64,000 nucleotides of DNA, taken from the NCBI GenBank assembly GCA_021234155.1, contig JAJEKV010000016.1, forward strand, positions 21,577,863 through 21,641,862, read 5' to 3'. How positions within the stretch are numbered: the first letter of the stretch is position 1; each line of letters begins with the position of its first letter. A program made the position numbers and the translations under genes. The notes below the pieces were generated by a model that did not search any database, had not been told where the DNA came from, and saw nothing but the letters and a program-made list of their open reading frames with translations. This stretch comes from Isoetes taiwanensis (Eukaryota; Streptophyta; Lycopodiopsida; Isoetales; Isoetaceae). Of the stretch, positions 1 through 13,143 are shown in pieces.

Positions 1-2
1 TA

Positions 3-14
3 GCTCTGATACCA
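3..14 (-). other. Primer-binding site, initiator tRNA-Met type
   Basis: Read on the minus strand these bases are TGGTATCAGAGC, the standard plant retrotransposon primer-binding site complementary to the 3' end of initiator tRNA-Met. It sits one or two bases after the LTR end, as expected for minus-strand strong-stop DNA priming. Confidence 0.7.
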
Positions 15-15
15 C

Positions 16-1496
16 TGTGACGTCCCCTACTCGTATATGATGCCCGCACCGTATACAAACAGGAGTTCATCCCCGTGCGGCTCCACACCGATCTGGGGCC
101 CTCCACATATCAACGTGATCGCCTAGAGTCCACAAGTGGGAAGAGTGAAGGGGTCATTTTACCCCCGTCTCCCTCGGGGCCTACCTTAGCTGCTGAAGCG
201 TAACATACACGCCGGTAACATAACATCATATATCCACCTCGAAGGGTGGCACATCAACATCTGTGATAGACAAAGATCGGCACAATACAAAGGAAGTTCC
301 TACCCAAGGCTCGGACTCCGTGGGGTGGTGACAAGCTTGGGTCTCCGTGAGTTCAAGTCGCATAATCACGACAATGGATTACCGGCATAAGAACATGGCT
401 TAGGGTTGTCCACCGGCCCCGCCCCCGTGCACACTTTGCGAGTAGGTTGAAAAGTGTTGGGACTCGATCTGTAGCCAGCCGGGTGCATAGCCAAAGGGGC
501 TATTCACGGGTTGCATCTCCCGGTCCCGATGGGGCGGTAGGGATCACTCCCTCCAGAGATCTACATGTGACCCAAGGTGACTAGAGAGCCACCGCCCTTA
601 TTCGACTTAACCCACCGGAAGGTGAACTCCACCCCCACGGTGTCGAGCACATGCCTTGCCCACACTCGGTGGCAAGCCATTAGACCTAGTCACTCTAATC
701 CCGGTGAGGCCTTACACACCGGAGGGATCGGTCAAGGGTCAAGACACTAACCTCATTCTAAGCTAAGCCCCGCCCCTTCACCCACAAGGGTGGGCTCCTC
801 GTGACACAGCCGAAATCTAGTAATGCACTAAGAGGGACTAGCTAGAGCATCATCTACTAAGCTTTAAGTCTCTACCCCCTTCCCAATACAATCAGTCCAC
901 GTAATACATCCGGCCCATCATATCAACATAAGTAATAAGAACTAATCTAATTCATAGAGTTAGGTTCTTTAGTTAGAGTCAATCTCGGATCCGCTTGGCT
1001 ACTAAGGGTGATTTAATAGGCTAAACCTCTTGGGTTTGAAGGCCGGAATAAGGTTTAGGCTATTCAATCGACCAAATACGATCCCCGGTTCACTCCTCTC
1101 GATCCGGGCGCCCATGTCCGTGTTCCGGAGGGATGCGATCGGAAGGAAGATCTGACAAGCTGGGGCGCACGGGCAGATCATGGGAGTTGGAATTGACTCC
1201 TCAGGCACGCGAATCGGGGCTCGGAAGGTCTGTGGACGAAAAAGGGAAAGTTAGGGTTTGGTGCCTTATGTAGGCTATCAGTTAGGTTTAGGATTTCCAT
1301 GACCCTTTGGTCTACCTTTAATGGGTTAAAGGTCTAAAAGTACACACATTGCTAAGTGTGCGCACCATTGCAAGTTGCCCCCTAAGGCGTCCTTGCTTGG
1401 GTATACGTTGGCGTACACATCGATTAGACGGCGTGTACGCGTGACGGTGTAGTACGGTATACGTCTTGAGACCGTATATCGTACTGGAACGTCACA
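16..1496 (-). mobile_element. 5' LTR of an LTR retrotransposon (minus strand)
   Basis: A 1,481-bp segment begins TGTGACGT and ends ACGTCACA, an 8-bp terminal inverted repeat containing the canonical TG...CA ends of an LTR. Directly outside its left edge, on the minus strand, is a primer-binding site (3-14). This makes the segment the 5' LTR of an element transcribed leftwards, with gag-pol outside the window. The minus-strand ORF at 1002-1208 has no recognisable domain and is treated as LTR sequence. The 5-bp target duplication would be TTTAT (1497-1501), but the other end is not visible. Superfamily (Copia or Gypsy) cannot be decided without the body. The boundaries are well supported by the inverted termini plus the PBS. 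Confidence 0.75.
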
Positions 1497-4292
1497 TTTA
1501 TATTATGGTTGTCTTGGAAACATCATTTGAGATACTTTGGAAATCATTAGTAGGTTCAAATCCACAAATATGACATCTAAGAGAAATGTTTGCGAAGAGA
1601 AATGTTCGGGGCGGCCTTGGCCGCCGCGATAAATTTCTTGTAGAATGTAATCGATATCGAATTAACAAAGCATATTAAATAAAAGAATTGGCTTTTTAAA
1701 AATTGCAAATAATGGCTAATATATTATGCAACCTTAGTATTTCTTTTTTGGCAGAAAGGATCTTAAGAGAGTATCCTTATATGTGGTGATGTACAAATGA
1801 CAAAAGTTGATAGATTGGCAATCATTGCCGAAATAGCGTGCATATGTTTTGCATCATGAACAATGCCATATATCTAGGTTATGCTTCACAATTTTGGATA
1901 GAAATATATCTGTAAATTTTGTTCTTTAAAATTCGGAATACTCTGAATGCAAAACTTGGATAACAATGAATACAATATTTGGATTGTAATCTCGGTAGCC
2001 AATGGTGTAGAGGATTTTGTTTCGTATTTATAAGACTTGGATTTAAAAGATGTAGCAAGAGAAATAAGTTACCATAGTTTTGCTTCAAGACAAACATACA
2101 TAAGACTCCACGTATCCCTCCTCCCCCTTCCTCTCACGGTTACACATGCATGTATCCTATTGAATTATACGTATTTTTCTACATCTAGATGTATTCGAAG
2201 ATGTAAGGTGTATACCCTCACCCCCTCATTGGCACATTTCATGAAATACCAAGATATGATGCATAATGTACAAGAAAATAGCTTATAGCCATGTCTTAAT
2301 TTTGCTAGGAAAGGCATATATATATATTTGGAGAGTGTGGACCTCCCTTAGGAGCCAAAAGAATTGCTCATATCTTAATCCAACCTCATATCAATTTCGA
2401 AAACATCGCAGAATACAGTGCGAGCAGAACACAACACAAGGATCTTGTGCTGTTGTCTTGTGTTGCTGAAGAAGCTCGTCTCATATGAAGCCACAACTTG
2501 AAGCCACAACTTGCCCACATGTCTAGAGCTAAAGTCAGGCCTATTCATAGACTTCACAGAGGCCCAACATTGCTATGAAAGTTCCAGATCCCATAATTCA
2601 ACCCTAGGACTTAATATCTCCAGCCATGGGGAATGCTCGACAAGCACATCGAGACCCCATAATTCAACTCCAGGACTTAATATCTCCAGCAATGAGGAAT
2701 GCCAGACAAGCATAGGAGAGTCCTTTGTGCTCCTGGTATAGTTTTCCAAGGCAAAGAAATCTGGCCAAAAGAATACTTGAGAAGTAGAGTCCTTTGTGCT
2801 AGTTTTTCAATGCAAAAAACAATGACAAAAGAATACTTGAGCAAGTTAAAGCATAGGCCTATAGAATAGAATACAAGGTGCATGCAATGAGTGTGAACCA
2901 GAAAGATACAAAAGAATATTCCGCTACAATGGAATATTCTGTCACGTCCTTCCAAAGCGACAGGGAGTATACTGGAAAAATAGTGCCGTGGCAGCTATGG
3001 CGGTCAGATCCTCCCTGTCCTAACGTAGCAGATCAGAAGTCCAGAAAAGAAAGCCATATCCGCATTTTCGAAGCCCAATCTAGCACAGGCTCTCCTCCAT
3101 TACTCCATTCCGTTCCATACTTTCGCTTTAATTGCAGCTTGATCCGTTTTGTTTTTCATCCGTTCTTTATTTGCTGCTCTATACTCTAAATTAAACTTTG
3201 CTCCTCGGTTCCAATTCTTCGCATTTTTTTTTTTCACCGCTGTTGCTGCCTGCCTGTACCCCACTGTGGTGGGCACCTTCAGAAGCTTGGAAAAGGCCTA
3301 AATATATTAGTCTATCTTTAATAAGCTTCCTCCTCCGATTATCAAGCTAAGCCATGGATTCTGGAAGCTAATGGTATTTTATTTCTGGCAATGAGATAAA
3401 CCTAGAGCCAGGATTTTAAACTGGGTCCCCTGTTTGATTCTGCCCTTAAGGTTTTTGGGCTACGGTTGGTAGCGCAGTCAATCGAATATAATAAGCCGGA
3501 TTTGGAGCTTCTGTGCGCAAACACGGGCCCTCAAAGCTTTTAATCATAATTCCCATCTTCGTTCCGGTTCCAAAAAATAATTTGGACGATTATTTTATGT
3601 AAATCTCCGTGCTACCTTGCTCTGTCTCATTCCTGGAGGTTGAAGGGTCTTGTTGGGAGTCCATGTTTGCCGACGCATTTGATATTGATGGCCGAAAATC
3701 AATCGGAAAGATGCCCTATCAATGCAAAAAATAAAATGCTGGTACGAAAAACTAAAGAGCTCGTGAGCTGCAAAATTAGCTCTGTTCTTAACGGTTGCCC
3801 TTTCCTTTCTACCCACAAGGCAGATCGACCCAATGATGGAAAAGACCCATCACATTTTAACGCTAATCCGGCACTGAGGCTACTTGCTTAAATCCTACGA
3901 TTGATGGGCCACAGCTTTTCCTCTTCCTTTTGCTTCAAACTTTCCAACATAGAATTATACTTTCCGGCTAATCAATGGCCATTGTTTTGCGACGGGGACG
4001 CTACAACAGAGGGATCGCCTTGTCCTAAGAGCTGGATGAATGATCCTGAAACTGTTACTTTTGCATAGATCTGAGGATTTGGAAGCCGTATTACATTGCC
4101 ATGCAGAGGTGATACTCGATCTACTCGACATGGGTGCTTGTAAATCGCATTGCAGAAGTGCTGATATACAGCTTCCATTTTACGACGGCATTAGGACCTT
4201 TAGAACAAAATCCAGAACCCAGACATTGGATAACTCAGCTTGATTTACCAACATAAGATCGCAACACTATCTTGTGCAAATCCGTCATAGAA
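1497..4292. other. Noncoding stretch upstream of CLASP
   Basis: No coding exon could be recognised here; short ORFs lack motifs and codon bias. Besides the palindromic repeat at 1595-1645 it holds two adjacent tandem duplications: a unit of about 65 bp at 2584-2649/2650-2715 and a unit of about 65-70 bp at 2717-2780/2787-2845. The last 300-400 bases probably contain the CLASP promoter and 5' UTR, but no core promoter element could be placed with confidence. Confidence 0.5.
1595..1645 (-). repeat. GC-rich short imperfect palindrome, copy 1
   Basis: About 51 bp whose core is GGCGGCC-TT-GGCCGCC. The flanks are also inverted: AGAGAAATGTTCG on one side and ATAAATTTCTTG on the other. The same unit occurs in reverse orientation at 28409-28457 and, decayed, at 13089-13143 and 15905-15953. 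A partial extra copy of the left arm lies just upstream (about 1579-1594). It behaves like a very small foldback repeat. Confidence 0.6.
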
Positions 4293-7200
4293 ATGGAAGA
4301 AACTCTGTTGCAGCTACAAGCGAAGGACACGAAGGAAAGAATGGCCGGAGTAGAAAGGCTTCAGATGCTTCTAGAACAGCGTAGAAAAGGGCTCTCAGCT
4401 GCTGAAGTAGGCAACATAGTTGATGCAACTAAAGGACTCCTAATTGATACAAATTTCAGGGTCTGTCAAGGTGCCCTGCAAGCCCTTGCGTCTGCAGCAG
4501 CATTGTCTGGTGAGCATTTGAAAGTGCATTTTAATACCCTTTTGCCAGCCATTGTTGAATGCCTTGGTGACGGCAAGCAACCTGTCCGAGATGCTGGTAA
4601 TAGGCTTTTGCTTGCTCTTATGGAGGTAATGTACTTGTCTTCTTAGGTCTAGCCAACTCTAAAAACTTTAAGCTGATAGATCTTAGTTAATATCTCCTAC
4701 TTCTGACCTTTTAGCTTACAAATTTCAATAAGCATGACTTGAAATGGCAAATCATCTAATTGTTTGGCATACCCTAACAGTTATGATTCTTGGGAAGGAT
4801 GTGGCATGAGTTTTGCTAGCTGCACCCTATATTGATCGAATAAGCATCATATATTTATTTTGCACTACCATCTTGGAAACTTATACGCATGGTTATGCAC
4901 CAGATATCATCTCCATCTATTGTTGTTGAGAGAGCAGGAACTTATGCTTGGACACATAAGAACTGGAGGGTCCGTGAGGAATTTGCTCGGACGATGACTT
5001 CAGCTATAAACCTCTTTTGTGCAACAGAGATAACGTTGCAACGAATTATTCTCCTTCCTGTAATATTTTAACTCTCAACTAACTATCACGATAGCTCTTT
5101 TATGCCATAGATTCTTATCTGTTTATGCTATGGCAGGTGTTAAGGTTGTTGGATGATACAAATGGCAGCGTGAGGGATGCAGCTATGCTATGTCTAGAGG
5201 TATAATGCAATTGAATTATGCATTTACTTTATATTGGCATCTCATTCTCTAGAACTGTCATTTGTAAAGGAAATGCACCGCCAAGAAGGATCACAATTTA
5301 AAGATGAGCTGCAGAGGCATCCCATACATCCTGCACGGGTATTGTAGACTTATCATTTGCCTTTAAGGAGAGCATCTTGATGCTTCTGATTAATTAGTTT
5401 CTTCTCCCACAGTTGGCAGAGATTATGTCCAAATTTGAAAAGCTAGATTCCAAACCCCATTCCTTTGAAGGACTTTCACGTCAGTTTGGAGGATCAGAAG
5501 TCAAGTCTTCAAACACCTCAAATAGCGGACATACCAAACGTTCCAGTCCAAGAAGCAAACCAGCGATTGTTGACACTGCAAGTGTTGGAGGTTTGTTTTT
5601 CATTCTGTGAGCTTGAATTGTTTTACTTTTTCTTTTGGATTGCAAGCATACGATAGCCCTATATTTTCTATGATAAAACTCAAACAGCAATGTAGACTAG
5701 AATTGCTCCGGAGGGATTTGCATGTTGTGCCGGAGACTACTTTAGTAATCTTCATGTGATGTCCTTCCTGCCAGAATGGCAGGCCTGCTAATGCACTTTT
5801 TAGTTATTGATTTTGCTCTTGGTCTGTGCCTTTGTTGCCAACTTCAACTTCTAACAGATCCCAGCATTGCAAGCAATCCTCAGATCACGTGAGATGTATA
5901 TTAACTTTTTTTTAAGGAAACCGTCAAGGGATTATTCAAAACATTATCCTGAGGAATTCTTGTAGCGGATCACACTTTAGGGAGGTTCATTTTTCTAGCT
6001 CTAGATTGTCCAAGTGGCCATATGCATTCAACGCAAGAAAAAGGGTACCGTGGAAGACATCCACCAAAGGAGGTTCAAGAGCACCAGCCATCTGATTCAA
6101 TGTGGCCAAACCTCTCGAAGGCATATGCTAATCATATCAGCAAATGGAAGGCATGCAGCTTACCACCTGGAAAACAGCCTCGGGTGGGGAGGAAGTTCTA
6201 TGAGACATCGAAAATCTAGCTTTGACGAAAGATCATCCTGGAAGCAAGCATTGTTTAGGCTGCTAGCCTTGAGAACTCCAGCAAAAGGAAATGCATTACC
6301 ATACTTTTTCTTTTAACTTACCCAATATTTGATTTCCAGCCAAGTTCACCCAAACTGCTCATTATTGTGAACGAGGCAAATGCTTGGCAGGATGATTTGT
6401 CTGTATTCAGGAATCAGCCATCCTGTTATTGAAATCGGTTTCAAGAAGATGCCATATCCCTTGTTACATTAATGGGCCTTAAAGTGTAGTTCCAAGTGTT
6501 TTCATGAGAGAAATTATGTTGTTTCGAATGACATCTATGCCTTCACAAAGTACTATTGCAATTCTGTGAGAGCATTTGAATGAATGGAAATATAATACTT
6601 TTAGAATTATGGCTTTCTGGTATATATTTTGCATGAGAATATGCTTATTGCAGAAACTTTTCAAGTCCGGCAGTCTGCAACTTAATTTTAGTACATACTT
6701 AGCCTGTCAGAAATAAAATTCTGAAGAAGCATAAGACCTGAAATTGATATGTCTGCTGTAGGTGAGGTGGACACACTTGAGCAGCCTGTGGATCCAATCA
6801 AGGTGTACTCTGAAAAGGAATTGACAAGGGAGATGGAAAAAATAGCTGGAACACTCACGCAAGACCAAGATTGGTCAGTCAGAATGACTGCAATGCAGAG
6901 ATTTGAAGGACTTGTTTATGGAGGTAAGAATTTTAAGGTTAAACATTTTTTAAAGTGATTTAAGGCTTAACAAGATAGTCTCACTGGTCTTACCATGTTT
7001 ATCACAAACCTCTGTTATGTTGCTTAAATTGGTGTTGAAATCCTCACCAAGGGTTGAAGCAAAAGAGATGCATATATCTTAATTTTTTTTACAAAGCATT
7101 TCTCTGGTCATAGATGAATTGTATCTGTATGGCAGAGCTGTGATTCTGGCAGGCTTCAAAGCATATCAATAATCTTGGTCTGAGGTTATTTTTCTACTCT

Positions 7201-10200
7201 AGTCAGCAAGCTTGAAGCTAGCGCTGATTGGCATTAAGCATTAGAAAGGGTTTGCCTTTCCTGTCAAGACTTTAGATGTCTTTATGTATGTAGCTGACAT
7301 TATTACTGCTTTTATTATCTATGCAGCTGCTTCTATCCGTACAACATTCAATATCTTGCTTTGTGCAACAATTTCCTCAAAATATATTTGGCTTTTGATA
7401 TGAGCCTTTCCTGAAAAAAAATACATTGATTTTCCTAAACATTCACACTCCTGCTCCTAATTTTCTGACAGGTGCAACTGAATACCAATGCTTCCCAGCA
7501 TTGCTAAAACAACTTGTTGGTCCCCTCAGTGTGCAACTCTCTGACCGTCGATCTAGTATAGTGAAACAGGTTAGTATGCATCTGAAGCTCCATGGCAGAG
7601 TTTACTATTGTGTTTCACATGTGTACAGAAATTACACTTTTTGACATCTATCTGCAATCTTATCTTTCCCTTTTGTGGTTGGCTTAATTTTTTTCCTCTT
7701 AATACAGGCCTGCCATTTGTTGAACACACTATCAAGGGAGTTGCTCTCTGATTTTGAGTCTCCTGCAGAGGCGTTCATTCCTGTTAGTAAATATTTTCCG
7801 ATAACATAGAAGCAATTCTAAGAAGTACCCTTTAAGCAATTCTAGGAAGTATCTAGGAAGTATCCTTTATGTGAGTTCGTTGTGTAATTTTGCCAGATGC
7901 TTTTTAAACTGGTGGTTATAACTGTGCAAGTGATAGCAGAGTCAGCTGACAATTGCATTAAGACGGTATGTATTATTATTCTTTTGGTTCTTTGTCAACA
8001 TTATCAGAAAACCAATTTCTTGGGATTCAGATTTTGCGCAATTGTCGTGTCGCCCGCTTGTTGGCAAGGATAGTTGACATTGCAAAGAACGATCGTAATG
8101 GGGTGCTACGGGCAAGGTACCATGTGCAATCCTCAGGTGTGTAAATCTGGGACCTATAAGATGCTAAAATTATCATTATATTGCAGGTGTTGCGAGTATG
8201 CTCTTTTGGTTCTCGAACAATGGCCCGACACCCCAGAAATACAACGCTCTGCTGAGCTTTATGAAGATCTTATAAAGTGTTGTGTAGGAGATGCTATGAG
8301 CGAGGTGCATTTTGAATATAGAACATTGTTCATAGAGCTGCTTTTCACATTTTGATTTCAAGTGTATGAATTTGTTGGTTTGAAATAGGTGCGCTCCACA
8401 GCAAGATCTTGTTACCGTTTATTTGCAAAAACATGGCCAGATCGTTGTCATAAACTTTTCTCTACATTTGATTCTACTATTCAGCGGGTAAGCCGGCTCA
8501 AAAATTTTGTTTGTTGAAAATGGAACAGAGAATTCAGGGATATAATGTTTTTGCAGCTGATAACTGATGAGGATAGAGGATTTCACAAAAGATATTCTTC
8601 TCCTTCTACTCGTAGGAGTCCAAATCCTTTGAGACAGTCAACATCTCTTCCTACTGGCGTAAGCCCAAAAGGGGCAAATGGAAGCAATACTTCTGTGCAT
8701 AACATGGTTCCGATAGTTGCTATGGACAGGCGAGCAAGCTTGTCCACAGCATCAGGAACTGTTCCAAGTGCTGGTTTTCCAGTAGGTTCAAGGCAGACAA
8801 CCGAGCAGGCTTCTGAAAGGAGTCTCGAAAGTATTCTCCAAGCAAGTCAACAACGTGTGAATGCAATAGAATCTATGCTTAGGGGTGTTGATATTTCAGA
8901 CAAGACAGGAATGGCAAAAGTTTCTTCTAGTGAAAAAGGTTTGTCTACTTATTTCAATGTGTAATTTAGCTTGTACTGCAGTTCCTGTACATGTTAACAT
9001 TATGATCTTTACCTGCCCTGCAGTCACTGCAGCAGGATCTGCTTTCCATGGAATTGACATGCCATCTGCACGTGATCCTCCCTACCCGGCGTCGGCTTCA
9101 GCACCTGCGTCAGCAGCAAGCTTAGTAGGAAGCTTTCTTCCCGCAAGTCACTTGGCAGGTAGTGATTTATACAATGGGTCAAAAGTATTATCTCCGCAGA
9201 ACTTTAGCACAGAAGGTCACAGGGACATTCTTTTCTCTGGAATAAACCAAGATTTAGATGACACGGGGCTACTCACAAACATAAGCAGGAGATCATCATC
9301 CTCTGTAACAGAAAGATTCAGCTGGGGAAGCGCTAATGGCGATGTCACTAGTTCCAGGCGAAATTCCAGAGGAGAAACCCACAGTCAGCGGGGGATGGAA
9401 TGTTATGGTTCGGTCCCCAACTTTCAAAGACCACTATTGAGAAACAGTGGAACTGGAAGGAGTTCAATTGGCAGGAATGATACTAGTCCACAATCATTTG
9501 GAGAACCATATAATGTCCAAAAAGCTGTTCCACTTAATGATACTCTTACTGAGGGTCTCAGTCCAAATGCAGATTGGTCGGCTCGAGTTGCAGCATTTAC
9601 CCACCTAAAGAAGCTGCTTGATGATCCCAAGGGGTTGCAAGAAATTATTCAGAGCTTTGAGAAAGTCATGAAGCTCTTTTTTGCACATTTAGATGATCCA
9701 CATCATAAGGTTGCACAGGCAGCTCTTTCAGCCCTAGCTCAACTCATACCTGCATGCCGAAAACAATCTGAAGCATACTTAGAGCGAATTCTACCCCATG
9801 TCTTTTCTAGACTAGTGGATCCAAAGGAGCTTATTCGAAAACTTAGTGCATCTGTATTAGAGATAGTAGGTACAACATATACAGTTGAATCATTGTTACC
9901 AGCTCTATTACGGTCACTAGATGAGCAACGCTCATTGAAGGCAAGGATGGCAGTGATAGAATTTGCAAATACGGCAATGACCAAACTTGGTCCAAGCACA
10001 GATAGCTCTGGTGGAAGTGGATTGATGAAGCTCTGGTTAGCAAAAATATGTCCACTTGCAAATGATAAAAATCCAAAGCTAAAAGAAATAGCTGTAAATG
10101 GTATTATTTCAATATATTCACAATACGACTCTGCAGCTGTAATAAACTTTATACTGAACTTATCAATTGATGAACAAAGCAGTCTCAGGCGTGCCTTGAA

Positions 10201-12178
10201 GCAGTATACTCCCCGCATTGAAGTGGACGTAGTAGCTCATTTGCAGAGCAAGCACCAGAAGGGAAGAACAACAAAGTCATTCAATGAGTCAGACAATGGT
10301 GCAGAGGAAGGATATGGTAGCCGAGCTCATTCTGCCCTTATGAAGCAATCGCCCGGTAGTTATTCTTCAGGGTCGATAAACAGTGATACTGGTAGGAGGT
10401 GGGCCCTTGCACAAAATGAATCTGGACATTATGGTTCATGGATAGGTAACCAAGCAACCAATGTGGATACAAGTAGTCATGTGTTAACTATGCAGAGAAA
10501 TGGCAGTATTGCAGATGAACCTCTGCAGTATAGCAGGATGAGGGAAGAGAAGGACATATATGAAAAAAGCATGGATAAGTTTCTTGATCAGACACATCGT
10601 CGATCAAGCTCTGATGCAAGGCTCGATTTTGGTAGCCCTGGAAGCGAGCATTTGAGTAAGGTGGAACAACCAATAGAAGCTGTAAAGCTGCAACCAAACT
10701 CTGATATTCAGAAGAAAGATAGGACTAAACAGCCTGACATTGATATCCCAAATATACTTTCATTACGTCATCAAGTAAAGCATTCACCATGTTGCTGCCT
10801 TTTGTGTTACATTTTTGTATTTTATTGGTCCTGATGTTTCAACCTTTGCAGGCTAATGGTGATGACGCAACTTCGAAATGTGATGCCTTGCAAGATGTTC
10901 TGTTGAGGTCCCGAAACGATAAAGTATGCTGGGCACAGGTCTGTCCCATGTCAAACGTCTATAGTGAGTTGTTTGTTCCGTCCTAAATTATTGAGTTCCT
11001 TAATTGGCTTTTTGCAGTATTTTCATCAAATTTTGACCGCTGTTTTCGAGGCATTGGAAGAACCAGATGAATCAGTCCGAGAAAAGTCCCTTACTGTCAT
11101 CCTTGAAATGTTGACCAATCAGGTTCTTGATATTGTGTGCAATCCTAACCATTTTCTTTGCTGTATAAATCCGCTGCATCTGTACATTTTTCTCTTTTCA
11201 TTAAAAAACTTAAGAAGCTTTCTCTCTCCTTTGTAGAAGGAGAAAATGGAGGAGGCAGTGGAAGTTCTTCTGGAAAAACTTCTTCATGCAAGTAAAGATC
11301 ATATTCCAAGAGTAGGTTACCAATTCTAAGTGCCATTTAAATTCTTTCTTCGTTCAATAACGTTGGAATCTATTGTGTGTAATGTTCGAATATATTGTTG
11401 TGTGTGTGTAGGTAAGTGCTGCTGCAGACAGCTGCTTGACAAACGTGCTCGCTCAGTTTGACCCCTATAGATGCCTATCTGTAAGCAAATGAATTTGCTA
11501 TTTTATCAGTTTGGTCTTACTCAATTGGCTTGGCCTTATGATAAATCTGCTTGTCTAGGTGGTTGTGCCATTGTTAGTCAGCGAAGATGTGAAGACATTG
11601 GTTACTTGCATCAACTGTTTGACTAAGGTAAAACTAAATTCTGCTGGAAACAATTGAAAGAGGACCCTAAATATGAGGCACAAATTATGAGGCTATTCAC
11701 TTAATTTTCTGGTCGTCAAAGTTAAATATTATGGTTTTCATTTGCAGCTTGTAGGTCGTCTTCCTCAACAAGAGCTTATGGAACAGTTACCTTCTTTTCT
11801 GCCTGCCCTATTCGATGCATTTGGAAACGAGAATTCAGATGTTAGGAAGGTGAGTGTGAAGTTCCTATTCCTATGAGATGCACTTTGAAATTCTTTCCAT
11901 TGATAACAGTATTACTTCTTACTTCTACTACAGACAGTTGTATTATGCCTGGTCGATATCTATATTGCTCTTGGGAAGGCATTTGTCCCATATCTCAGCA
12001 GCTTAAGTAGCAATCAGCTTCGTCTTGTCACGATATATGCTAATCGAATATCACAGGTAGCTCACCATCTTTTTTTCTACGAAACACATGATAATTTACT
12101 TATATAAATATATACTAATGGAACCTCTGGTTTTTGCAGGCTCGAACCGGGACCGCCCTTGATCTGCCACAAGTGTGA
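4293..12178 (+). CDS. CLASP: CLIP-associated protein CLASP (microtubule regulator), 22 coding exons
   Basis: CLASP binds microtubules and tubulin through TOG-like HEAT-repeat domains; in plants it stabilises cortical microtubules and guides their growth around cell edges. The spliced CDS is 4,308 nt (1,435 codons plus stop), close to the about 1,439 residues of Arabidopsis CLASP, and matches it throughout. Exons: 4293-4625, 4904-5059, 5137-5199, 5270-5338, 5413-5590, 6762-6923, 7472-7569, 7708-7782, 7897-7965, 8031-8116, 8187-8304, 8389-8487, 8557-8938, 9024-10774, 10852-10938, 11018-11122, 11237-11311, 11412-11480, 11559-11627, 11748-11849, 11934-12056, 12140-12178. All introns are GT-AG and phases agree. 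Residues 1-207 form the first TOG-like region (KDTKERMA near the start), about 267-502 the CLASP_N region, about 503-795 a Ser-rich linker, about 799-1035 another TOG region (DDPHHKVAQAALS), and about 1243-1435 the C-terminal helical domain. The start is the first ATG that aligns with the family. No frameshift or premature stop was seen. Confidence 0.96.
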
Positions 12179-12445
12179 AATTAGTCAGTTGCTGCATTTC
12201 TTGTGAGTCTTCAGCTAAATATTGATGTAAAGGGAGCTTGTGATTATTGATTTTGTCACTTCAGTACTTTCTCGTGTAAAGATGGGTGTATAGTAATTGG
12301 TGAGATGAATGTGAGCTTAGTGGTTATGTCACGAGGAGAATGCCTTCACCGAAACTTTATGTGATGACCATTACTAAGTTTTCCAATTTTAACTTCCTAT
12401 TTACTTTCTTCGAGCCTTTTTGGAGACTGGAAGAAATTATTGTAT

Positions 12446-12451
12446 AATAAA
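12446..12451 (+). promoter_or_regulatory. Possible CLASP poly(A) signal
   Basis: AATAAA lies 268 bases after the CLASP stop codon, a plausible 3' UTR length. Plant signals are loose, so this is only a candidate. Confidence 0.35.
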
Positions 12452-13088
12452 GTGAGTTTATCGTGTGAACATTTCTGTACTGTAATGTGAGAGCATATTA
12501 TGATGTCGGTCAATTTCGAAGCTTGTCAAAACCATTTCTCTAAAGCTTGTCAAAACCATTTCTCTAATGTGAAAGCAATTAATAATGCCAGTTAATGTGG
12601 AAGCTTTTAAGTGCCTTCTAAGCTTTAAAATGCAACTTCTGGACCTTAAATTTTATTGTGTTTCTGTGAATAGTCTAACTTTTTCATCGTTATGTGCAAG
12701 TTTACTTTATGAAACATCAAGAAAAGGTGCCTCTATATTAACAGGTGGGCAAACGTAAATGTTTCAAAATATTATCGTCCTCTATAGTTGGTACTTTTTA
12801 ATAATGTTAGGGTTGCTTTTGTGATTGTTTTGAATACGAACTTGAAAATCTTGAGAATGCATAGATCATCATATAGTCTGGAAAGTCCAGCTTTGAGTTA
12901 ATCTTGGAATTACATAGATAACTCAACTGCTCATTATGATCATTGTAATTGTCATACAATTATGCTAGTTTCGAAATTTACGTCAAAGGTCAAACATTAA
13001 TAGGTGCTTCTAAATATGCAAGGGAAAACTACCAAAATACCCTTATGAGTTTGGTAGTTTTCCCAATATACAATGTACAATTAGTACA

Positions 13089-13143
13089 TTACAAGAAGTT
13101 CATTGGAGCGGTAATGGCCGTTGCGTTGCGAACATTTCTCTTT
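13089..13143 (+). repeat. GC-rich short imperfect palindrome, decayed copy
   Basis: It keeps TACAAGAA at the left and GCGAACATTTCTCTTT at the right, as in the copy at 28409-28457. The central GGCGGCC/GGCCGCC stem has decayed to GGCCGTTGCGTTGCG. Similarity stops at both edges, so this is a dispersed unit of about 50 bp rather than part of a longer repeat. Confidence 0.45.

Noticed and set aside
3-14. Could the start of the window be a tRNA gene?
   Set aside because: Only the 12-base primer-binding complement is present, with no cloverleaf; it fits the PBS of the adjoining LTR.
1002-1208. Minus-strand 68-codon ORF
   Set aside because: It lies inside the LTR and has no motif.
4040-4243. Upstream ORF before CLASP
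   Set aside because: It does not align with the CLASP N-terminus and has no motif; it is probably 5' UTR or promoter DNA.
6022-6219. 65-codon open stretch inside CLASP intron 5
   Set aside because: Plant CLASP proteins have no matching segment here, no splice sites frame it, and exons on either side join in phase without it.
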